A DNA stretch of 11,242 bases from Rhodospirillaceae bacterium (lineage in GTDB: Bacteria > Pseudomonadota > Alphaproteobacteria > Rhodospirillales > Magnetospirillaceae). Under the pieces are notes generated by a model, which was not told the DNA's origin, searched no databases, and worked only from the letters and a program-made list of their open reading frames with translations. Positions 6,912-11,242 of this stretch are shown in pieces. The DNA lies in the NCBI GenBank assembly GCA_030151865.1, contig JASLCK010000123.1:1-11242 (forward strand), written 5' to 3'. How positions within the stretch are numbered: the stretch's first letter is position 1; each line of letters starts with the position of its first letter. The position numbers and the translations under genes were made by a program.

Positions 6912-6920
6912 CCCTGTCAA
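6892..6920 (-). promoter_or_regulatory. Sigma70-type promoter of tRNA-Val
   Basis: On the minus strand a perfect -35 box TTGACA (6915-6920) is followed by a 17-base spacer and a -10 box TACAAA (6892-6897, 4 of 6 to consensus). The -10 box lies 19 bases upstream of the mature tRNA 5' end, so the primary transcript should carry a 5' leader of about 12 bases. A GC-rich discriminator (GCGGCCC) follows the -10 box, as is typical of stringently controlled stable-RNA promoters. Stringent control itself is inferred. Confidence 0.75.
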
Positions 6921-6922
6921 GC

Positions 6923-6960
6923 GCCCTTATGCTGATTTTCTAAAAAATCGACAGAAGGGC
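6923..6960 (-). terminator. Hairpin downstream of the RMD1-family gene (possible weak terminator)
   Basis: Outer arms GCCCTT (6923-6928) and AAGGGC (6955-6960) pair and enclose a second AT-rich stem, GATTTT (6934-6939) with AAAATC (6944-6949). It begins 11 bases after the stop codon of the minus-strand RMD1-family gene and directly abuts the tRNA -35 box. No U-tract follows the outer stem, so termination may be incomplete and some transcripts may continue into the tRNA. Confidence 0.4.
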
Positions 6961-6971
6961 CTCGCTGTTCC

Positions 6972-7799
6972 TTACAGATGCCAGAAATTGCTGCGGATCC
7001 CCATGTCGATAAAGGACAGGATGATCTCGATGACGATCAGGACGACGATGTACCATTCGACGCGCATCGAACGGCGGTTCTGCACCAGTTCCAGCAGGGT
7101 TTCGCTGGTGCGTGCGATCAGGTCCAGTTTGCGGTCCAGCACGCGGCTGCGTTCACGCAGTTCATATTCGTCGGACAGACGTTGATAAAACCGTTCCAGG
7201 CTGGGGCGTTCCCACAGCATTTCCGGCTTTTCCAGAACTTCGACGCGCCCGACCATGCGTTGCTGGGTCCACAGCACGCCGCCGATTTGTTGCAGCAGTT
7301 CCTTGCCCTGGCTGCCGAACGCACCCTTGCGCTGTAAGGTGGCGGCCAGGGGTTCGATCTTGTCGAACACGGCGGCGACGCGCTTTTCGTAGTGATCAAG
7401 GACCGCGTTCTTGCCCAAGATGTCAGCGACGATTTGCAGCCGCTCGGGCGAGGGGTCCGAGATCACCACCGCGCCAGAGCGTTCCACCCGGTCCTCGCCA
7501 TTGGGATCGATGTAGATCTTGGTTTCTTCCACATCCGGCGGATCGTGGGGTTCGGTCACCAACCGCTTCAACGACACCAGGAAGGAGTCTTCCTCCAGCG
7601 GGTCGAGATCGAACAGCACCACCATGCCATAGCGGAACAGCACCGCGCGGCCCTGGCGTCCGGCGCGGATGATCAGCGGCGCGGTGCCCAGGATCGAGCC
7701 CTGTTCCAGATTTTTGGTGTCGATACGCCCGCCCACCAGCAGGGCCCGTACGGTCATGCTGTCGTACTGGGGGGCGCTCGGGGTGCTGTCGTCGCTCAC
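6972..7799 (-). CDS. RMD1/DUF155 family membrane protein
   Basis: This 275-residue protein of the RMD1/DUF155 family (COG1723) is related to yeast Rmd1 and human mitochondrial RMND1. Its bacterial role is not established. The conserved core runs from about residue 15 (MTVRALLVGGRIDTKNL) through GRAVLFRYGMVVLFDLDP. A helical, charged region follows (ERFYQRLSDEYELRERSRVLDRKLD), then one C-terminal membrane helix at about 249-268 (WYIVVLIVIEIILSFIDMGI), so it is probably tail-anchored in the inner membrane. I chose GTG 7799 because AGAGG (7806-7810) lies 6 bases before it. ATG 7853, also with a purine-rich GGAAGG upstream, would add 18 residues, and a start at residue 15 is possible. Longer forms run into glmU on the opposite strand and are unlikely. 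The gene is divergent from glmU. Confidence 0.85.
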   Translation of the reverse strand: MSDDSTPSAPQYDSMTVRALLVGGRIDTKNLEQGSILGTAPLIIRAGRQGRAVLFRYGMVVLFDLDPLEEDSFLVSLKRLVTEPHDPPDVEETKIYIDPNGEDRVERSGAVVISDPSPERLQIVADILGKNAVLDHYEKRVAAVFDKIEPLAATLQRKGAFGSQGKELLQQIGGVLWTQQRMVGRVEVLEKPEMLWERPSLERFYQRLSDEYELRERSRVLDRKLDLIARTSETLLELVQNRRSMRVEWYIVVLIVIEIILSFIDMGIRSNFWHL

Positions 7800-8006
7800 G
7801 GATGACCTCTGTTTGATCGAAAGGTGGGGTTGAATGCTTGAAAAGTAAGGCATCCTAACATCCTTCCGACGCTTGCGCATGGGCTGGTTGGCGTCGAACG
7901 GATGAAATGTTGTGCAATAAAGATTGAGTTGGACGGCTGCCTGCTTTGTGGCACCTTCCCCCGGTCCCGCAATAGAAAGTTCACCGTCTGTGGTGACGGA
8001 ACGCTT
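7800..8006. other. Divergent intergenic region between the RMD1-family gene and glmU
   Basis: This ~207-base stretch must hold the promoters for both directions unless the RMD1-family start is further upstream. I could not identify a -35/-10 pair I would defend; AATAAA near 7916-7921 lacks a well-spaced -35 box. Close to glmU two mutually exclusive short stems can form: TCACC/GGTGA (7981-7985 with 7992-7996) and CCGTC/GACGG (7984-7988 with 7995-7999). The second stem would cover the weak ribosome site. Confidence 0.45.
7806..7810 (-). promoter_or_regulatory. Ribosome binding site of the RMD1-family gene
   Basis: AGAGG on the minus strand lies 6 bases upstream of GTG 7799 and supports that start over the upstream ATG at 7853. 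The choice is not certain, because the upstream ATG has a purine-rich stretch of its own. Confidence 0.5.
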
Positions 8007-9374
8007 ATGACCCAGCCTCGTTCTTCCGAAAAAATCGCCGTCATCATCCTTGCCGCCGGAATGGGCACGCGGATGAAGTCGGCTCTGCCCAAGGTCATGC
8101 ATGCCGTGGCCGGGCGTCCCATGGTCAGCCATCTGATCGATACCGTGCAGTCCCTGTCGCCCCAGCGGGTGGTGGTGGTGGTCGGTCCCGATATGGACAT
8201 GGTGGCCGATGCGGTGGCCCCCCATCCGACGGTGGTGCAGGCGGATCGTCTGGGCACCGCGCATGCGGTCTTGCAGGCCCGCCACGCGCTGGGCGATTTT
8301 GACGGGACGGTGTTGGTGCTTTATGGCGACACCCCGCTGATCACCGAGGCGACGCTGCGTGCGATGCTCGACAAGCGCGCCGCCGCTCCCCATCCGGCAG
8401 TGGTGGTGCTGGGCTTCCGTCCCGATGACGGCGGCGAATATGGCCGTCTGGTGGGGGATGCCAACGGTCTGGACGCCATTGTCGAATATAAGGACGCCAC
8501 CCCCGAACAGCGCGCGCTTCCGCTGTGCAATTCCGGGGTGATGGCCATTGATGGAAAGCGTCTGTTCGGGCTTTTGGATCGGGTCGGCAACAGCAACGCC
8601 AAGGGCGAATATTATCTGACCGACATTGTCGCCCTGGCCCGTGCCGATGGGGCCGCCTGCGGCTTTGTCGAAGGGGCCGCCGATGAATTGCTGGGGGTGA
8701 ATTCCCGTCTGGAACTGGCCGCCGCCGAAGCTATCGTGCAGCAGCGCCTGCGCATTGCCGCGATGTTGGGCGGAGCGACTTTACAAGACCCGTCTTCGGT
8801 CTATTTCTCGTGGGATACCAAGATCGGCCAGGATGTGGTGATTGGTCCCCATGTGGTCTTCGGTCCCGGCGCTGTGATTGGCGATGGGGTGGAAATCCGG
8901 GCGTTCTGCCATATCGAAGGGGCAAGTGTCGCCCAGGGCTCGTTGGTCGGTCCGTTCGCCCGGCTGCGTCCTGGTGCCGAAGTGGGCGAAGGCGTGCATA
9001 TCGGCAACTTTGTCGAGGTCAAGAAATCGGTGGTCGAGGCCGGGGCCAAGATCAACCATCTGGCCTATGTGGGCGATGCCCGCGTCGGGGCCGGGGCCAA
9101 TGTCGGGGCGGGGACTATCACCTGCAATTACGACGGCTTCAACAAATCGATGACCGACATCGGGGCGGGGGCTTTCATCGGCTCCAACTCGTCCCTGGTG
9201 GCGCCGGTCAAGATCGGCGATGGCGCGGTGATTGGCGCGGGATCGGTGGTGACCAAAAATGTCGCTGCCGGGGCTCTGGCGGTTGCCCGTGGGTCGCAAA
9301 TGGAATTGCCGGGCTGGGCGGACCGTTTCCGCGCCAGCAAGGGGGCCGTAAAGGCCAAAGAAAGCAAAGAGTGA
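8007..9374 (+). CDS. glmU: Bifunctional GlcNAc-1-P uridyltransferase / GlcN-1-P acetyltransferase GlmU
   Basis: GlmU acetylates glucosamine-1-phosphate with acetyl-CoA and then transfers UMP from UTP to give UDP-GlcNAc, the cytosolic precursor of peptidoglycan and lipopolysaccharide. The 455 residues match the usual length. The N-terminal nucleotidyltransferase starts with IILAAGMGTRMKSALPKVMH (about 13-32), and YGDTPLI and EYYLTDIVALA follow later. The C-terminal half is a left-handed beta-helix of hexapeptide repeats (IGPHVVFGPGAVIG) with catalytic His351 in INHLAYVGDA and the loop GAGTITCNYDG. The start ATG 8007 has GGA at 7998-8000 and aligns with the family. An in-frame extension to 7902 adds a Cys-rich, non-family N-terminus and is rejected. 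glmS follows 9 bases after the stop. Confidence 0.97.
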   Translation: MTQPRSSEKIAVIILAAGMGTRMKSALPKVMHAVAGRPMVSHLIDTVQSLSPQRVVVVVGPDMDMVADAVAPHPTVVQADRLGTAHAVLQARHALGDFDGTVLVLYGDTPLITEATLRAMLDKRAAAPHPAVVVLGFRPDDGGEYGRLVGDANGLDAIVEYKDATPEQRALPLCNSGVMAIDGKRLFGLLDRVGNSNAKGEYYLTDIVALARADGAACGFVEGAADELLGVNSRLELAAAEAIVQQRLRIAAMLGGATLQDPSSVYFSWDTKIGQDVVIGPHVVFGPGAVIGDGVEIRAFCHIEGASVAQGSLVGPFARLRPGAEVGEGVHIGNFVEVKKSVVEAGAKINHLAYVGDARVGAGANVGAGTITCNYDGFNKSMTDIGAGAFIGSNSSLVAPVKIGDGAVIGAGSVVTKNVAAGALAVARGSQMELPGWADRFRASKGAVKAKESKE

Positions 9375-9383
9375 GATCGGGTC

Positions 9384-11207
9384 ATGTGTGGCATCGTTGG
9401 GATTATCGGCAAGTCTGAAGTCGCCCCCCTGCTGGTGGAAGGGCTGCGCCGTCTGGAATATCGCGGTTATGATTCCGCCGGGATCGCCACCTTGGTGGAC
9501 GGCAACGGTATCGACCGTCGCCGCGCCAAGGGCAAGCTGGTCAATCTGGAAAATCTGTTGAAGACCGAACCGCTGAGCGGTCGCATCGGCATCGGCCATA
9601 CCCGTTGGGCCACCCATGGCGTGCCCAATGAAACCAATGCCCATCCCCATGCCACCCATCGCGCCGCCGTGGTGCATAACGGCATCATCGAGAATTATCA
9701 GGAACTGCGCGAGGAACTGATCGCTGCCGGTCATGTCTTCGAAAGCGAGACCGACACCGAAGCGGTGGTGCAACTGATCACCCATTATCTGGATCAGGGC
9801 GATGATCCCCAGACCGCCACGTCGCGGGCGTTGAAGCGTCTGGAAGGGGCGTTTGCGCTGGGTATCATCTTTACCGGTCGGTCCGACATCATGATCGCGG
9901 CACGGCGCGGCAGCCCGCTGGCCATCGGTTATGGCGACGGCGAGATGTATCTGGGCTCCGACGCCTTGGCGCTGGCCCCGCTGACCCAGAAGATTTCTTA
10001 TCTGGCCGATGGCGATTGGGCGGTGCTAACTTCCGACGGCGTGTCGGTCTTTGATGCCCAGGATCGTCCGGTGCAGCGTGAAATCCGTCAGACCGCCTTT
10101 TCCGGCGCGATGATCGGCAAGGGCGAATATCGCCATTTCATGCATAAGGAAATCCACGAACAGCCCCAGGTGATCGGGCAGACCCTGAACACCATGTTCA
10201 ATCCGTCCACCCAGACCATCACCCTGGCCGACATTCCGTTTGCGCTGGCGGGGATCGACCATGTGACGATCATCGCCTGCGGCACCTCGTTCTATGCCGG
10301 GATGGTGGCCAAGTACTGGATCGAACAGTTCGCCCGCGTCACGGTGGAAGTGGATATCGCCAGCGAGTTCCGCTATCGCGCCCCGGCCATGCGTCCGGGC
10401 GGGCTGGCGCTGTTCATCAGCCAGTCGGGCGAAACCGCCGATACCCTGGCGGCATTGCGCTATTGCCGCGAGCAAAAGCAGCATATCTTGTCGCTGGTCA
10501 ATGTGCCGGAATCCACCATCGCCCGCGAATCCGACGCTGCCTTGCTGACGGTGGCCGGGCCGGAAATCGGTGTGGCCTCCACCAAGGCCTTTACTACCCA
10601 ATTGACCGCCCTGGCCTGTATCTCGCTGGCCCTGGCCAAGGCCAAGGGGGCGATCGATCATGACGCCGAAGTGCGGCTGTCGAAAGCCCTGGTGGAAGTG
10701 CCCGCCCGTGCGGCGGAAGTGCTGGCCCACGACGAACGCCTGCGCAAGATCGCCGAAGACGTCATGCAGGCCCGCGACGTTTTGTATCTGGGCCGCGGCA
10801 CCAGCTATCCCATCGCCATGGAAGGCGCTTTGAAGCTGAAGGAAATCAGCTATATCCACGCCGAAGGCTATGCGGCGGGCGAAATGAAGCACGGCCCCAT
10901 CGCCCTGATCGACGAAAAGGTCCCCGTGATCGTCATCTGCCCGTCTGACGATCTTTACGACAAAACCGCGTCGAACGTGCAGGAAGTGGTGGCGCGCGGC
11001 GGCAAGGTGATCTTCCTGTCGGACAAAAAAGGCGTCGAACGCCTGGCTGTCAACGCGGTGACCGTCGAACTGCCGGCAGTCGATCCCTTCGTCGCCCCGA
11101 TCCTCTACGCCATCCCCGTCCAGTTGCTGGCCTATCACGTCGCAGTCGCCAAAGGAACAGATGTTGATCAGCCTCGTAATCTGGCAAAAAGCGTCACGGT
11201 CGAGTGA
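9384..11207 (+). CDS. glmS: Glutamine-fructose-6-phosphate aminotransferase (isomerizing) GlmS
   Basis: GlmS converts fructose-6-phosphate and glutamine to glucosamine-6-phosphate, the first committed step toward UDP-GlcNAc, in the cytosol. At 607 residues it is full length. The N-terminal glutaminase has the nucleophile Cys2 (MCGIVGIIG, exposed once Met1 is removed), R74-W75 in GHTRWATHG, and HNGIIENY. The first SIS domain contains CGTSFYAG (from Cys299) and SQSGET (346-351), then STKAFTTQL. The second contains GRGTSYPIAMEGALKLKE and EGYAAGEMKHGPIAL (494-508, with His503). The conserved end LAKSVTVE carries the active-site Lys at 602. It is co-transcribed with glmU. The 9-base gap leaves no room for a glmS ribozyme. 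No terminator is visible in the last 35 bases, so the transcript end lies beyond the window. Confidence 0.98.
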   Translation: MCGIVGIIGKSEVAPLLVEGLRRLEYRGYDSAGIATLVDGNGIDRRRAKGKLVNLENLLKTEPLSGRIGIGHTRWATHGVPNETNAHPHATHRAAVVHNGIIENYQELREELIAAGHVFESETDTEAVVQLITHYLDQGDDPQTATSRALKRLEGAFALGIIFTGRSDIMIAARRGSPLAIGYGDGEMYLGSDALALAPLTQKISYLADGDWAVLTSDGVSVFDAQDRPVQREIRQTAFSGAMIGKGEYRHFMHKEIHEQPQVIGQTLNTMFNPSTQTITLADIPFALAGIDHVTIIACGTSFYAGMVAKYWIEQFARVTVEVDIASEFRYRAPAMRPGGLALFISQSGETADTLAALRYCREQKQHILSLVNVPESTIARESDAALLTVAGPEIGVASTKAFTTQLTALACISLALAKAKGAIDHDAEVRLSKALVEVPARAAEVLAHDERLRKIAEDVMQARDVLYLGRGTSYPIAMEGALKLKEISYIHAEGYAAGEMKHGPIALIDEKVPVIVICPSDDLYDKTASNVQEVVARGGKVIFLSDKKGVERLAVNAVTVELPAVDPFVAPILYAIPVQLLAYHVAVAKGTDVDQPRNLAKSVTVE

Positions 11208-11242
11208 GTTTTTGACTTAAGTGTTACTTGTTGTTCGGTGAC

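Noticed and set aside
6525..6920. 131-codon minus-strand reading frame over the tRNA region
   Set aside because: Its segment containing LAQRESTSFTRMGSQVQSLQ is the well-known artefact of translating a tRNA gene; it also covers the terminator and promoter of tRNA-Val.
7902..8006. N-terminal extension of GlmU by 35 residues
   Set aside because: The added part is Cys-rich and unlike GlmU; ATG 8007 gives the normal family length and has a plausible ribosome site.
7854..8393. Long N-terminal extension of the RMD1-family protein antisense to glmU
   Set aside because: The extension is His- and Gly-rich shadow sequence of glmU and lacks family similarity.
9375..9383. Possible glmS ribozyme or riboswitch before glmS
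   Set aside because: Only 9 bases separate glmU and glmS, far too short, and that ribozyme class is typical of Gram-positive bacteria.
11208..11242. Promoter-like TTGACT or terminator after glmS
   Set aside because: The window ends too soon to judge either a -10 box or the second arm of a hairpin.

Overview
The window is about 11.2 kb of GC-rich, densely coding DNA with few gaps. It looks like the chromosome of an alphaproteobacterium. The GlmU and GlmS sequences, the RMD1/DUF155 membrane protein and the codon use suggest the Rhodospirillales, possibly near Magnetospirillum. The placement rests on recognition by eye, not on a search.

Left part (1-6468, all + strand). The window opens in the last ~130 codons of a larger protein, which reads like the end of a beta-rich repeat protein followed by a low-complexity tail. 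Six bases later comes an export-type cluster. It encodes a TolC-family outer-membrane lipoprotein, a small periplasmic HlyD/RND-type adaptor with a signal peptide, an inner-membrane HlyD-like adaptor with a GAF-like cytosolic domain, and a 718-residue polytopic M50 (site-2-protease-like) zinc metalloprotease. The last has a PqqD-like winged-helix domain in front and an HlyD-like adaptor module behind. No ABC ATPase or RND pump lies in the visible part. Three adaptor modules, an outer-membrane channel and an intramembrane protease beside the end of a large protein suggest a non-standard secretion or surface-display machine. This is the most interesting content here. A 14-bp GNRA-loop hairpin sits in the only sizeable gap inside the cluster, between the tolC-like gene and the first hlyD-like gene.

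Middle part (6469-8006). About 290 bases without a gene end in a bidirectional intrinsic terminator (6759-6789). This terminator serves the export operon from the left and a minus-strand tRNA-Val(CAC) gene from the right. The tRNA has a recognisable sigma70-type promoter that overlaps a short direct repeat. Next, on the minus strand, is a 275-residue RMD1/DUF155 family protein with one C-terminal membrane segment. It is divergent from glmU across a ~207-base intergenic region.

Right part (8007-11207, + strand). glmU and glmS lie 9 bases apart and form a housekeeping operon for UDP-GlcNAc synthesis. GlmS makes glucosamine-6-phosphate. GlmU carries out the last two steps, acetylation and uridylylation of glucosamine-1-phosphate, and so supplies peptidoglycan and lipopolysaccharide synthesis. 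Both proteins are full length with their key motifs intact.
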